Shown here piece after piece: positions 9,624-21,000 of a DNA stretch of 64,000 nucleotides (the first letter of the stretch is position 1; every line of letters begins with the position of its first letter). Where the stretch lies: the NCBI GenBank assembly GCA_930367215.1, contig OV884059.1:52174957-52238956 (forward strand), read 5' to 3'. Source of the stretch: Pollenia angustigena (lineage: Eukaryota; Arthropoda; Insecta; Diptera; Polleniidae). The notes beneath the pieces are model-generated. The model was not told where the DNA came from, did no database searches, and saw nothing but the letters and a program-made list of their open reading frames with translations. Made by a program: the position numbers and the translations under genes.

Positions 9624-12600
9624 TTAAGTTCTTATATTATCTTTGTGTATTATTCTGTCGCGAAAATTAATTCTAACCTTATTTCCTAAGTCTTCTTTTA
9701 CCTTTTGTTTTTTGAATCGTGGCAAAAGTTTATTTCTTTGCCCTATAATCTTTTCATATATTACCTCGCCTGGTTGATAAGTTTTTATTTGGCTTAGATT
9801 ATTTCTTGATATCATATTTTCTTGAGCCTTTTTTAATATATCTACTAAATTGTGTGGAATTTTGTTAAAAAGTATATCTACTGGTTTATTTTGTATAACT
9901 GAATGTATTGTATTATTATATTGTTGAGCTGCTCTATAAAAAACCTCAGTGGCATCTATTAGATTAAATTCTTTCTTGATACATCTAGCTATTTCAATTA
10001 ACGTAGAATGGACTCTTTCGACTTGACCATTCGTTGTGCTATGCCGCGGTGTACAATAATAAACTTCAATTTGCAAACGTTGCATAAATGATTTAAATTG
10101 AGCAGTTAAAAAGCCTGGTTCGTTATCGAGTGTAATTTTTTTGGCATTAGGAAAGTTTTGAAGGACATCTAAAACTTTTTCTCCTATGTTTGTTTTATCT
10201 TCTATATTTTTTATAACTAGAAATTTAGAATAAGCATCGACACATGTAATAAACTTAAGACCTTCAGCGTAAAAAATATCTATATTAAGGAACTCCCCCT
10301 CTTTCTTAGGAATTGGAGCCTCTCCAATTGGAACCTTTTGTGGGTGTCTATTATATTTATTTCTATTGCAAATTGCACAGTGTCTGATGAATTCTTTAAA
10401 ATGTTTAATCATTTTCGGCCAGTAGTACTGTTTATATATTTGTTTATAATTTTCCTTACAGTTTCTATGAGCTCGTGAATGGGTGTTTTGAATTATATTT
10501 TGTTGGTCGTCAACATTTGTGATGTCTAGTGGAAATATTTTAGTATATACAAATTTGTTTGTGAAAATTCCTTTAATAGTTTCCTTAAACTCGTTTAAAT
10601 CTTCTGCTGTACAATGAATGCAGGTAACTAAATTTGGTTTAATAAATTCTAAAAGAATTGTTTTAAGATTTTCTCTTGTGTCATATTCGATAATATGTCT
10701 TGTTCTTCCAAAAGTTATGATCATTTCATGAATTGTAAAATTTGCTTTGCACAAAAGTATTTGTTGCTTGAATTCATTTAACGGTTTTGAGATTTCTGGT
10801 ATATTGAAATTGTCACAACTTTCTGTAGAATGTTGGGTACTATGAAGAGATTCTTCATCTGAAATGTTGTTTAAATATTGACGTGAAAGAGCATCTGCTG
10901 GTTTATAAATCATTTTTGGTGAAAATTCTTCAATAAATGATCGCCATCTTTTGATTTTTGCATTAGGGTTTCGTGTAGAAACTGCGAATGTTAATGGTTG
11001 ATGATCTGTATGAATTTCAAGATTTGAACTACCATATAAATAATTTCTTAAATTCCTTAACGCCCATAAGATAGCGTAAAGTTCTTTCTCATTCGTTGCA
11101 TAGTTTTTTTCTGTTGCACTAAGTGTCTTTGATATAAAAGTTTTTGGTTTACCATCCTGACTAAGGACAGCACCTACTGCATCATTGGAGGCATCAGTGG
11201 TAAGAATGAATTTTTTATTAAAATTAGGCTGAGTTAATTCAATCTGTTCGGATAATAATTTTTTTAATCTGTCAAAAGTGATTATACCTTCTTCATCCAA
11301 TTTAATTTCAATCTTCTTGGACATATACTGTGATACTTTACCATTCTCACCGGCTAAATATTTGGACAATGGTTTTGCTACTTGAGCCTAATTTTTTATA
11401 AATTTTCGGTAGTATCCTATCATTCCTAGGAAAATCCTCAGTTGTCTTAAGGTTTTAGGTAATGGGTAGTTATTTATTGTTTCTAGTTTGTTTGGATCAG
11501 TTTTTATAACGTTATGGCCTACAACATATCCAAGAAATTCTACTTCTTTAGAGTAAAATTTTGATTTTTCTAATGAAATTTTCATATTCGATTCTTTCAA
11601 TCTATCAATTACCAATTTTAAGTGTTTACAATGTTCCTCTAGTGTTTTAGAATACACTATTATATCGTCTATATAGACATGACATATTTTTCCAATAAAA
11701 TCGCGTAAAATGTTATCCATAGCCCATTGAAAAATACTTGGACTATTTTTGAGACCGAAGGGTAATCTTAAAAATTCGTATTTTCCGTTGTTCACAGAAA
11801 ATGCGGTTTTCTCAATATCTTTTTCCTTCATAAGGATCTGGTGAAAACCTGATTCCAGGTCGATAGTTGAAAAATATTTTGCTGTACCCAGATTGGACAA
11901 TATAACATTACAATCTGGTATGGGGTATTTATCGCATATTGTGTTTTCATTTAATTTTTTATAATCGATTACCATACGCAATTTTTGCGTACCATCTTCA
12001 TTTATTCCTTTTTTCGGAACTACCCATATTGGGGAGTTGTAAGGACTTTTACTTGGGCGAATTATTTCGTCCTGTAATAGTTTCTTTATTTCATTGTTAA
12101 CAAAGCTATTTGCAGAAAGTGGGTATGGATATTGCTTGCTCCATATTGGCGCTTCAGCAATTGTTCGGATTTCTGCTCTTATGTCCGTTCTAAACGGTAA
12201 CTTCATATTTATATCTGAATGCAATTTTTCCATATTTCGTATAACATTTTCTCTTAAATCATTCAATGATTTTTTACTTTCATCACTGAATTTTAAAATT
12301 TCTTCATTTTTTAATTTATTAAGAGCACTTCCTTTAAAATGCTTATTTCTTGTTTCTATATTTTCACTTGAGTTTTTTGACTCAGTGTTTATAATTTTCT
12401 CGCAGTGTTTACCGCAAGTTAATATTCCTTTCTCAAAATCTAAAATAATGTTAGCTCTTTTCATAAACTTATAACCTATAAGATGGTCTGATTCTAAATT
12501 CCCAATTTCGTAAAATCTTTCATTAAAACCAAAAATGCTAACTTCGTAAAAATATTTAATGATGGTAAAACCATTAATGGTTCTTACCCTCTTCTTAATA

Positions 12601-12730
12601 ACTAATTCCTGCCTATTCGTTAGAACACCAGGGCTGCAGTAGCAACTTGTTGCACCGCTATCAATTAGAATTTTATATTTTCTTCCTGTGGTGTCTGCCT
12701 TAATAATGTAGGGCAGTCCATTCCTTGATC
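9624..12730 (-). pseudogene. pol: pol polyprotein: protease, reverse transcriptase, RNase H, integrase; one TAG
   Basis: Pol lies in the minus-1 frame relative to gag. Order from the N terminus: aspartic protease with LIDSGAT (about 12650), reverse transcriptase with KLRMVIDYKKLN, LPFGLKNSPSIFQ and catalytic YIDD (about 11670), RNase H with TTDASNDAVGAVLSQ (about 11200), integrase with an HHCC zinc finger (about 10480-10365) and the D,D,E core (NIDIFYAEG, TLDNEPGF, GQVERVH, about 10290 to 10010). One in-frame TAG at 11388-11390, between reverse transcriptase and RNase H, is the only break I see. Otherwise the length is normal for the family. It processes Gag-Pol, makes the cDNA and integrates it. 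Confidence 0.93.
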
Positions 12731-13801
12731 TAAAAAAGAATCTTCATTTAGGTTGTTGATTCGTTGAAATTTTTGATGTGGTTGGTGGCTTATTTGGCCA
12801 CTATTATCTGGTTGTCGCTTAAGACCGTGTTGATAGTTGTTGAAGGGTCTTGTATTTTGAAAATTATTAAAAGCTCTGTTTTGTTGAAAATTGTTTTTAT
12901 AATTTTGTTCCCTTTCCTGCTTTAATTTAAAATTCGAACTTCCCAGTTCCATTGGTTCTGGTTTTGAATTTAATAATCTATTTACATTTTCATTAGGACG
13001 ATAGTCCCTATTATTTCGGTTAGGAAAACGTAGAACGTTATTTCCTTTATTGATATGGTTATTAACCATTGGTTTATTGAAGTGTAGAGCAAAGTTAGCT
13101 CTAACTTTATTCGCCTCTAGTTCCTGTGCTTTTGCCAAAGCATCCGGTAGGCTGTTGGGAGAAATAGAGAATAATATATCAGCCAAAGGCGCATTTAGGC
13201 CTGTCATAAATACTCTAAGAGCATATCGCATGTTCCTATCATTAAGTTCTTTGGCCATGTCAGAGTTTGTTCCGTAAGTCATGATTGTTTTGTTTGTCAG
13301 GTCGGTCAGTTTCTTGTTAACTTCATTGTAGTAATTCATAATTGGTTGTGACCCTTGGCGCATCACACTTAGTTCTTGTTCGATGAGATGAAGTGGTCTT
13401 TTGTCAGCGTACGCGAAATCAAGACGACTTATGATTGCGTCGAAATTTAAAACAGTGCCATGATTTGTTAGGGTATCGTTGGCGTCGCTAATAATTTTAT
13501 TTCTCAAAATGGTCAAAGCCGAAAAATAACGTCTGCTACCTTTCGCATATATTTTCATTGAATTCGTAGCTGCCTCTCGCCAGCTAACGTAAGAGTTTTT
13601 GCCATCGAACGTTGGCAAGGTCTTGATCACATCTAATGGTTCGTCGCATCGCACTGCCACGTTAATTTTTTCTTCTTCGAATTCGCCTACTGTATCTGAA
13701 TTTGTCAATTCTCCTAAGCTTTTCGTTAATTCTTCTATTCTAGCTATTAAAGGAGCTGTTTGTGCTTCTACTAGAATTCTAATTTGATCTACAGTAGCCA
13801 T
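12665..13801 (-). CDS. gag: gag polyprotein
   Basis: An intact frame of about 379 codons from ATG 13801 (MATVDQIRILVE); upstream in-frame codons exist but lack an ATG. The N terminus is a short coiled-coil-like segment, followed by a capsid-like helical region (LPTFDGKNSYVSWREAATN onward) typical of gypsy Gag. The C-terminal third is Asn/Gln/Arg-rich (RPNENVNRLL, NNFQNTRPFNNYQ), probably the RNA-binding part, with no CCHC knuckle. That is usual for errantivirus Gag. It would form the particle core. The stop at 12665 lies about 65 bases downstream of the frameshift signal that gives Gag-Pol. Confidence 0.9.
   Translation of the reverse strand: MATVDQIRILVEAQTAPLIARIEELTKSLGELTNSDTVGEFEEEKINVAVRCDEPLDVIKTLPTFDGKNSYVSWREAATNSMKIYAKGSRRYFSALTILRNKIISDANDTLTNHGTVLNFDAIISRLDFAYADKRPLHLIEQELSVMRQGSQPIMNYYNEVNKKLTDLTNKTIMTYGTNSDMAKELNDRNMRYALRVFMTGLNAPLADILFSISPNSLPDALAKAQELEANKVRANFALHFNKPMVNNHINKGNNVLRFPNRNNRDYRPNENVNRLLNSKPEPMELGSSNFKLKQEREQNYKNNFQQNRAFNNFQNTRPFNNYQHGLKRQPDNSGQISHQPHQKFQRINNLNEDSFLDQGMDCPTLLRQTPQEENIKF
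12731..12737 (-). promoter_or_regulatory. Candidate minus-1 frameshift site (TTTTTTA)
   Basis: Read on the minus strand in the gag frame, the codons TCT TTT TTA contain the heptamer T TTT TTA, a classical X XXY YYZ slippery sequence. Slipping back one base enters the pol frame, which is then open into the protease DSGAT motif. No downstream stem-loop was worked out. Confidence 0.8.
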
Positions 13802-14925
13802 TTTTTCTTCGAAATCTGTTCCCAAATCCCTAAACAAATTAGATAGTTTATCTACTTCTGAATCTAGATTGAACTTGGCTATTTTAAATTATTTTTCAAT
13901 AAAATTTATCTACACAAAAATCGCATAAAGCCAAAACTTTTGAAAAAATGTTTTCAACAAAGAAACATTCACGAAATATTTTTTAAAAACAGTAAATAGC
14001 CACAGAAATCATAAATTTATTTTAAATTCTTTTATATTACTATTTTCTTCTTTTTAAATTAATTCAACTTTTTATTTTCATATTTCAAAATTTCAACTAT
14101 AAATTAATTATTTTCTTTTTAAATTTCACTTAATTATTTTCTTTCACAATTTTAAATTGATTTAAAATTACTTACAACTATACGTTGTTGTCTTCCGAAA
14201 TTTTGTTGAGAATCCTTGTTGTCTTCTATATGATGAATTGGATTGTCGAAATTGCTGTTGTCTTCTATTGGATTGTCGAAATTGCATTCAAGCTGTTGTT
14301 TGGAGTTTTCCTGCTTTTAAAACTTTTTGAACTGTTCTTCAATATATTTAAAAATTTTTTAATTTGTCTTTTTGGAAAATTGGAAAGTTTTTAATTCGGT
14401 TTTTGCACGATTTTCTTATTAATTTGCACCAATTTTAGTTAATTTGCACAATTTCGAGTTTTAATAATTTGCGCAATTTTTTAATTTATTTCTTCAGTTT
14501 TCGCACAATTTTTAATTAATTTTATGAACTATACTTTTCCTTCAATTGTTTTTTGTTCCATTTTATCTCCTTTTTTATAAGGATATTTATTTTAATTTTT
14601 TAAAATTTTTGTTTTTTTTTAACGTTTTCTCCTTTTAACAAGGATAATTTTTAAAGTTTTGTTTTTAATGTTTTCTCCTTTTAACAAGGATACTTTTTAA
14701 AGTTTTTGTTTTTGATGTTTTCTCTTTTTAACAAGGATACTTTTTAAAGTTTTTGTTTTTGATGTTTTCTCCTTTTAACAAGGATACTTTTTAAAGTTTT
14801 TGTTTTATTTTTTTTTCTCCTTTTTACAAGGGTACTTATTTTTTATTTGGCCCTGTCCTTAAAAGTCTCCTTACTTGTTTTTTTCAGGATTAAGCTTTTT
14901 TAAGGATCCCGGCGGTTGAGCCCCC
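13802..14925 (-). other. Provirus 5' leader with tandem repeats
   Basis: About 1.1 kb between the 5' LTR and gag without a coding frame. Near 14187-14300 there are two to three copies of a GTTGTCTTCTATTGGATTG-like unit. At 14568-14835 there are about five to six imperfect units of 46-48 bp, each centred on CTCCTTTTAACAAGGATA. The region directly next to the LTR (about 14908-14925) is the expected primer-binding site, but I could not match it to a particular tRNA. Confidence 0.75.
14568..14835. repeat. 46-48 bp tandem repeats in the provirus leader
   Basis: CTCC(T)nAACAAGGATA occurs at roughly 14568, 14630, 14675, 14722, 14770 and 14817, separated by T-rich spacers. Leaders of insect errantiviruses are known to hold repeated protein-binding sites (the Su(Hw) insulator of gypsy); any such role here is inference. 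Confidence 0.85.
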
Positions 14926-15415
14926 AGTTAATTACATTTAGTTATTATTTGTTAAAAAAAATAACCTTTTTTTATTTTATTTTTCATTTATATTAATTTC
15001 ATTTTATAATTTCATATTACAGATTATTATTATTAAAGTTTATTATTATCATAATATTTAGAATTTATTATTATATAAATGTTTATTATTTATTTAAGCC
15101 ATCTCAGGGACCCGCTTGTTGGGCTGGTGTATGATCAGGCTGAGCTAATTGTTATTCTTAACTAACTTTAATTAGAACTTTTAATTGGCAAGAAGCATAA
15201 TTTTGTCCGCAGTCGCGTTGCAGTTTTAATAAAAAAAATGCAATCACGTTGTCAAAGTTAAAAACAACGGTTTAGTGTTACATATAAAAATTTATTAAAA
15301 TAATTTTCGTTCACACTGCGTCAGCATAAAATAAGTTGCGCGTGTAGCTTAAATCGTGGGAAAGTAAATAAATTTGAAAAATAAAAATTAAGGAATGTGA
15401 CATCACACCTTACCT
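14926..15415 (-). repeat. 5' LTR of the provirus
   Basis: Same sequence as 7499-7987 apart from four substitutions and one base gap. Its outer end reads TTACCT instead of TTAACT, a point change in the terminal inverted repeat. TGCA follows at 15416-15419. Confidence 0.93.
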
Positions 15416-15739
15416 TGCATACGTTTTTTTAATTCACGTATAGCAATTCCAACCTTTTGGTTAATTCAAAGCAGTGTCATATCAGTCTTATTTAACATAC
15501 ATACATATTACAATTATTTTATGCATAGAATCTTGATTATAATTTGCAAACACAAAATTTGATAAAATTTTACACATAAGTGGTGTGTTAAAAAAATTTA
15601 TTATATATTTATTAAAATCGTAATACACATATAATAAAATAAAATACATACGTACATATGTATGCAGTTAACATAGAAAAACAAAAGTTTTGTAAAAAAA
15701 TAAAAATATCTCTAAATGTATACATAATAACTTTTTAAT
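15416..15739. other. No gene seen
   Basis: AT-rich sequence between the provirus and the next LINE, with the CATACGTA-type microsatellite-like runs common in flies. No ORF or element end was recognised. Confidence 0.5.
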
Positions 15740-17113
15740 ATGAAGACTATTTATTTATCTAGTAACTATCCCACAAGTTGGAAACGGGCCAAAGTCCTTC
15801 CCATTCCAAAATCATCTTCCGAATACCGTCCTATTGCTATACTAGCGTATCTATCTAAGGCTTTTGAAAAATTACTCGATACACAAATAACTAAATATCT
15901 CAATGATTTCAACCTACTTACATCAAAACAATCTGGATTTCGTGCCAAGCACAGTTGTACCACTGCTCTCATTGACGTAGCTGAAGATCTTAGAAAAGAG
16001 CTAGATGGTGGTCATAGAGCATTGTTGGTGTTACTAGACCACTCAAAGGCCTTTGATAATGTTGACCATGTTGTTTTAATACAAAAACTTGAAAAAATGA
16101 TACATTTTTCCCCTACGTCTTCGAAACTATTGCGATCATACCTTACTGGGCGACAACAGTGTGTAGAAACCAGTCCGTCGTTAACATGCTCCTTTCTCCC
16201 AGTCACTAGAGGAGTACCACAGGGCTCAATTCTTGGACCTTTACTTTTTTCAATTTATGCTAACGACTTGCCAGATCAGTTGCAACAATGCAATATCAGA
16301 ATGTATGCGGATGATGTTCAACTGTATATTAGTAATAAAAAAAGAAACTTTGTGGATAAGTTACACGAGGACTTGAAAAGTATTTCACTGTGGGCTTCTA
16401 CCAATGGCTTAAGCCTTAACCCAAACAAATCAAAGTGCATCCTATTACATAAATAAACACAGCGCGCCATTGAAATACCCCAAGTCTACGTTAATAACCA
16501 CCGAATAGAAGCAGTGAATAGAGCTAAGAACTTAGGAGTTATCTTCAATAGCACGTTAACCTGGGCAGATCATGTCACAAATGCCTGTGGAAAAACATTC
16601 TCTATGCTACGTACTCTATGGCCCACACAATACTGTACACCACTCAAAATCAGGCTGCTGCTGGTAAAAACTTACTTAATACCCACCTTAACTTATGCTT
16701 GTGAAGTTTTTTCATGTTGTGATGCAACAAGTAAAGCGAGACTTAATGTAACGTTCAACAACATAACTAGATACGTATATGGACTTAAGCTTTATGGAAA
16801 TAGTGAACATATCACCTTCTACGCAGCGAAGATTCTCGGCGTACAGTTCCACGATCATATGAAAATACGAACATTGGTATTCTTACATAAAATCATATCA
16901 ACTCACGAACCTGATTACCTTTATAGCCGGCTTAGTTTTAGTCGATTTGGCAGAAACAGAACTTTAATACAACTGAGACACCATACGCTTATATCAAATT
17001 GGCAGTTCTTCGTAAATGCAATACGTCTTTGGAATACTATTCCTCCACTCATTAAGGAAACCAGCACCTCACAACTTTTTAAAAAAAGAATTATCAATTT
17101 TTATTGTAACTAA
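15740..17113 (+). pseudogene. ORF2: 5'-truncated LINE ORF2 (reverse transcriptase) with one TAA
   Basis: A single frame of about 458 codons carrying a non-LTR reverse transcriptase: PKSSSEYRPIAIL, LLDHSKAFDNVDH (block A), RGVPQGSILGPLLF (block B) and catalytic MYADDVQLY (block C), then LGVIFNSTLTWADHV and a C-terminal region. One in-frame TAA at 16454-16456 splits it; the frame continues unchanged afterwards. The endonuclease and the first part of the reverse transcriptase are missing. The clade was not settled: it resembles the CR1/Jockey superfamily but is clearly different from the two other LINE types here. A 3' UTR and a short (AAAT)n tail at about 17362-17385 follow, so the element is about 1.65 kb. 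Confidence 0.87.
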
Positions 17114-17384
17114 AACTCTATGCACTTTTTATGTCGTACATACATAATTACTTACTGATCTTTTTAAACTTTTTATAACTTACTCTGTATGTCATTATTT
17201 AATCTCCTCCTTTTACCTGCTCAATAGTTATAATTTAATTAAAATAATTTTTGTTAAATCTTAAAATATTTTTTTTATTATGCTTAACTGTTAAACAAAT
17301 AACTATGTCCGCTCTTCTATTAGTATAAAAAAATTTTGTTTTGTTATAGAAGCTACCAACTTATAAATAAATAAATAAATAAAG

Positions 17385-17513
17385 TAAAACTTGGCCAAAT
17401 CAATTTTCGAATTTGAATTCCCCTTACATTCTTTTACCTTTAAATGTTGGCCACCTTTAAATTATGCCGCCCTAGGCCCGGGCCTCACGGGCCTAGGCGT
17501 AAATCCACCACTG
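17385..17513. repeat. hAT-like terminus with a GC-rich palindrome
   Basis: Positions about 17470-17500 form a strong hairpin, CGCCCTAGGCCCG against CGGGCCTAGGCG, in AT-rich surroundings. The stretch ends TAAATCCACCACTG at 17513, whose reverse complement CAGTGGTGGATTTA has the form of a hAT terminal repeat. The other end was not found, perhaps lost at the LINE boundary. Confidence 0.5.
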
Positions 17514-17930
17514 CTAAAGCGGCCCATACACTTGTAATATTATTATATATGATATTCGCCATATTATTTCCATGTTGTCCTTTATTATGCAATAAGTCGC
17601 ACAATGGTTTCATTCATTCAATAAAAAGGTGAACATAACCTATAGGAACAACATAAACAGCATTGTACAATCTTACCAACACATTTCACTTTCTTTTCGT
17701 TGTGCAATAAAAATCAAAAGTCTTCTGGCGATATAATTGTACACTACGTAAAATTGAACAATTTTATTGCAAGTGTATGAGCCGCTTAATATATCGCCGG
17801 CTTTATGCGATTTGGATTAAATTACTGGTAAAAAAATACATTTTGTATAATAACGAAAACACTTTTGGGCGCAAGGATTTTCTCCTCTATGGTACAACAA
17901 ATATCGGTTTCGCTAGCTAAAGCTTCTCTG
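17514..17930. other. No gene seen
   Basis: AT-rich; no convincing ORF, RNA gene or element boundary between the hAT-like end and the first 470-bp repeat unit. Confidence 0.45.
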
Positions 17931-19710
17931 CTATTACAAGTAGAACTGTTGCTATAAGTCTTATACGTTTAACAGTTTTATTTGGTTTAATATCTTTAGT
18001 TTTTCTAAAACCTTTATGGATGAAGTTTCCTGATGATCTGGCCTAAGCAACCAGTGAAATGCGCATAGGAATAGCTTATCGCATCAACAATAAATTTCAA
18101 GTGTTTTTATCAAGAATAAAAACTGGGAATTAAGCACGAATAACAAAATCTATTGAAATTAAAATTTTGTGTTCCCAAAAATTTAAATTACTTTTTGATA
18201 ATAAACAGGCAAGTGCACGGCCTAAAAAACACTTATGGTGTTTTCTTTTCTGACAATAATGTTCCATATATGCTACCATTCGTGCGGGTTTTTGTTCCAT
18301 TCTAAAAATATATGCAAAAATGTGAGAAGTTGTCGTTTTCCTTTCTAAACATGTTGCAACAATAAATGGCAAATTTGTTCCATTTCTTACCCGCAGTTAT
18401 AACTGAGTGTGAGATAATACCCTTTTTTGCATCTGCGTAAAGTACTTTTTTATGCAAGCAATTTTTTATTTTTTTTTTCTTGTGTTTGCGGACAACTTGC
18501 GTTGTATTGTGATTTTTAGTTATATTGGGATGGATATAAAAACTTTTTGTTTTTCGTTTGTTTTACTTTTTTTATATTTTTTTGTCGCAAAATGTTTAAC
18601 AACAGCTGACTTTAATTTTGGAAAATCAGTGCTGTTAACGCTTATTGGAATTGTAAGAAAATTTAATGTTGAAAATTGCTACAAGCGTGGTGAATATCGC
18701 TTTTAGTACAAACTTTGCATTCAATATTTAACACACTAAATACACATTAGTGTTGAGTGTAAAACGTAGCTATTATTTTGTTCCATTGTAATTTAGAAAA
18801 ATGTATCACTTTGTAAGGGTTCGTGTAACCTAATAAATATATTACACAACTATAATGCATCATTATTTTTTAGAAAAGAAAACACCATTAATTGACAACA
18901 TCTTTTGTAAGTTGTTGTTGTTGTTTTTATTTTGTTTTTCTTAACCTACTTACAACTACAATTTATGTTGAGAGAATTTCAACTTATTGTAGTGGGGAAT
19001 GTAAGATGAGATAAACCCACTGTTTATTGTTGATGTGTTTTGTTTAAACTTTGATATTATTACAAGTAAAACTGTTGCTATAAGTCTTATACGTTAAACA
19101 GTTTTATTTGGTTTAATATCTTTAGTTTTTCTAAAATCTTTATGGATGAAGTTTCCTAATAATCGGGCCTAAGCAACCAGTGAAATGCATAGGAATAGCT
19201 TATCCCATCAACAATAAATTTCAAGTGTTTTTATCAAGAATAAAAACTGGGAATTAAGCACGAATAACAAAATCTTTTGAAATTAAAATTTTGTATTCCC
19301 TAAAATTGAAATTACTTTTTGATAATAAACAGGCAAATGCACGGCCTAAAAAAACACTTAATTGACAACATCTTTTGTAAGTTGTTGTTGTTTTTATTTT
19401 GTTTTCTTAACCTACTTACAACTGCAATTAATGTTGAGAGAATTTCAACTTATTGTAGTGGGGAATGTAAGATGAGATAAACCCACTGTTTATTGTTGAT
19501 GTGTTTTGTTTAAACTTTGATATTATTATAAGTAGAACTGTTGCTATAAGTCTTATACGCTTAACAGTTTTATTTGGTTTAATATCTTTAGTTTTTCTAA
19601 AATCTTTATGGATGAAGTTTCCTGATGATCTGGCCTAAGCAACCAGTGAAATGCGCATAGAAATAGCTTATCCCATCAACAATAAATTTCAAGTGTTTTA
19701 ATCAAGAATT
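17931..19710. repeat. Degenerate tandem repeat, unit about 470 bp, three partial units
   Basis: Unit 2 is 18891-19360 and unit 3 is 19361 to about 19710 (3'-shortened). Unit 1 is partial, 17931-18235, and is separated from unit 2 by the MITE at 18236-18887. All share AACTGTTGCTATAAGTCTTA and CCTAAGCAACCAGTGAAATG. The units are noncoding and have diverged by point changes. Confidence 0.85.
18236..18887. mobile_element. 652-bp MITE with 16-bp TIRs and TTA target duplication
   Basis: Ends TGGTGTTTTCTTTTCT and AGAAAAGAAAACACCA are perfect inverted repeats. TTA flanks both sides (18233-18235 and 18888-18890). The neighbouring repeat unit at 19351-19370 shows the uninterrupted site with a single TTA, proving the insertion. 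A 3-bp TTA duplication fits the PIF/Harbinger superfamily. The interior has no transposase. Confidence 0.88.
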
Positions 19711-19834
19711 TTCTTACTTTATAACTTTAATTAAAAAAACAAACCTTGAAATCTCTTATTTTATGAAAAAAAAATTTAACTTTTCAAATTCCTAGAACAA
19801 CAATTTTATATTCTATTGAAATTAAAAAAAGCCA

Positions 19835-19931
19835 CTAGATTTCCCGCTAACCATCAAAAAGGAAATTTTGCCGCGATTGGCACGTAAAAACCGCTAAAAT
19901 CGCGGTAAACCCGTCAAATTGGCAACAGTGA
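19835..19931. repeat. MITE end, CACTGTTGCCAA type
   Basis: The stretch ends TTGGCAACAGTG at about 19931, right where the LINE fragment to the right begins. Inside it are ACCGCTAAAATCGCGG-type repeats. The opposite end was not located. A similar terminus (CACTGCTGCCAAC) occurs near 21984. Confidence 0.4.
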
Positions 19932-20289
19932 TGGTTTTGTCGAGTTCTATTATAAACTCATTTATATTATTTTTTGGAGGTCGGTAAACTGTTAACAGTG
20001 AGAATGTTTTGTTTTTATTTGTAACGGTTATTTGTATCAACTCGAATAAGATTGTGCTTATGTTGATCTTTGTATGCATTATGTTTTCTCTAATATAGGC
20101 AGCACAGCTCCACCTCCACCTGAGTTGAATCCGTTGATATTATATGCATGTTGCTCTTCATTCGTTATGTTGGTTTCAACAAGTAGTATGAAATATATGT
20201 TGCTTAAAACATTATGTAAACAAGCTAATAAAGATGTGAAGTTACGTCATTATGAGCGAATGTTCATGTATAATATTGTTGTGGGATAA
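19932..20289 (-). pseudogene. Endonuclease fragment of the CR1-like LINE
   Basis: Read on the minus strand, this gives the start of the ORF2 endonuclease: MNIRS-like start, LHNVLSNIYFILLVETNITN and later a TVYRPPKNNINEF block, matching 29967-30300. The frame is broken near 20080-20100. It is cut on one side by the MITE end at 19931. Confidence 0.78.
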
Positions 20290-20736
20290 CTAAAAAAGTT
20301 TTTTCAATTTGATTAAAGTTTTCTAATATTGAAGTTTTTTTTAAGTTCATTTTTTTTATAGAATATAAAGGAAAAAAGAATGATAATTTTGAATTTTTTT
20401 TTGCTGTGCAAATTTAATGGTGAAAAAAAAATTTACATGCAAAATGCGTCAAATTTTTTGTTTTCAAAATGCAATAAAAAAATTTAAGAACCAAAAAGTT
20501 TAAATTTTTAAGATTTTACTAAAAACCACATTCCTAAGGAATAACAGACAGACTGTATGTACATAAATACATACATATGATTTACAGTCTAATTAAAAAA
20601 AAATTTTTTGAAAATTGTAAGGCTCTTATAAAACAGTATTTTTATTATAAAAAAGGCTTTATTATATTTATTTTATATTATTTAATACTTTAAAAATGGA
20701 AAAGTTAAACTAATAAAAATTCCTTACTAATTATTA
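20290..20736. other. No gene seen
   Basis: AT-rich; only short low-complexity frames. Confidence 0.45.
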
Positions 20737-21000
20737 TGTCGTATCTGTATCCTCATTAGCTGCATCATCGGTGTCAGAAAGAATGAATGATGGTTTCCGA
20801 TGAAAAAGCTTTTTTATTATTCCGTTCTCTTTGCGTACTGGAGCTTATAAAAGGGTCACTGCTCAGCAATAACCTATTCAAGACACCTCGATTTGTATCG
20901 CTTCTGCTGAATTTCCTCGAATAATTCGTACGATATAATCGTAAGTGCTCATTTCTGGCCTCGGCAGCTTCTTCTGACAATTGCCCAATTGGCAAGTTTG
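20737..21000 (-). pseudogene. C-terminal fragment of a widespread insect transposon-like protein
   Basis: The minus-strand translation includes LPIGQLSEEAAEARNEHLR and VLNRLLLSSDPFISS, blocks I remember from large families of uncharacterised insect proteins thought to come from DNA transposons (memory, not a search). A frameshift around 20810 separates this from an acidic Asp/Glu-rich C terminus ending near 20737. The N-terminal part is absent. No function can be assigned from the fragment. Confidence 0.5.

Larger units (their letters stand above)
7499..15415 (-). mobile_element. Ty3/gypsy-type errantivirus-like provirus with env
   Basis: A 7.9-kb provirus on the minus strand: two LTRs of 489-490 bp, gag, pol (protease, reverse transcriptase, RNase H, integrase) and env. 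The LTRs begin AGTTAA and end TTAACT, and the element is flanked by a 4-bp TGCA duplication (7495-7498 and 15416-15419). The LTRs differ by four substitutions and one 1-base gap by my count, so the insertion is fairly recent. One nonsense codon in pol and one in env make this copy defective. The combination of LTR ends, 4-bp duplication, minus-1 gag-pol frameshift and F-like env fits insect errantiviruses. Confidence 0.93.

Noticed and set aside
12094..12474. Plus-strand frame of 126 codons in the provirus
   Set aside because: Antisense shadow of pol, without a motif of its own.
14568..14835. Possible CRISPR-like array
   Set aside because: Eukaryotic retroelement leader; units are imperfect and spacers are T-rich and similar, so these are simple tandem repeats.
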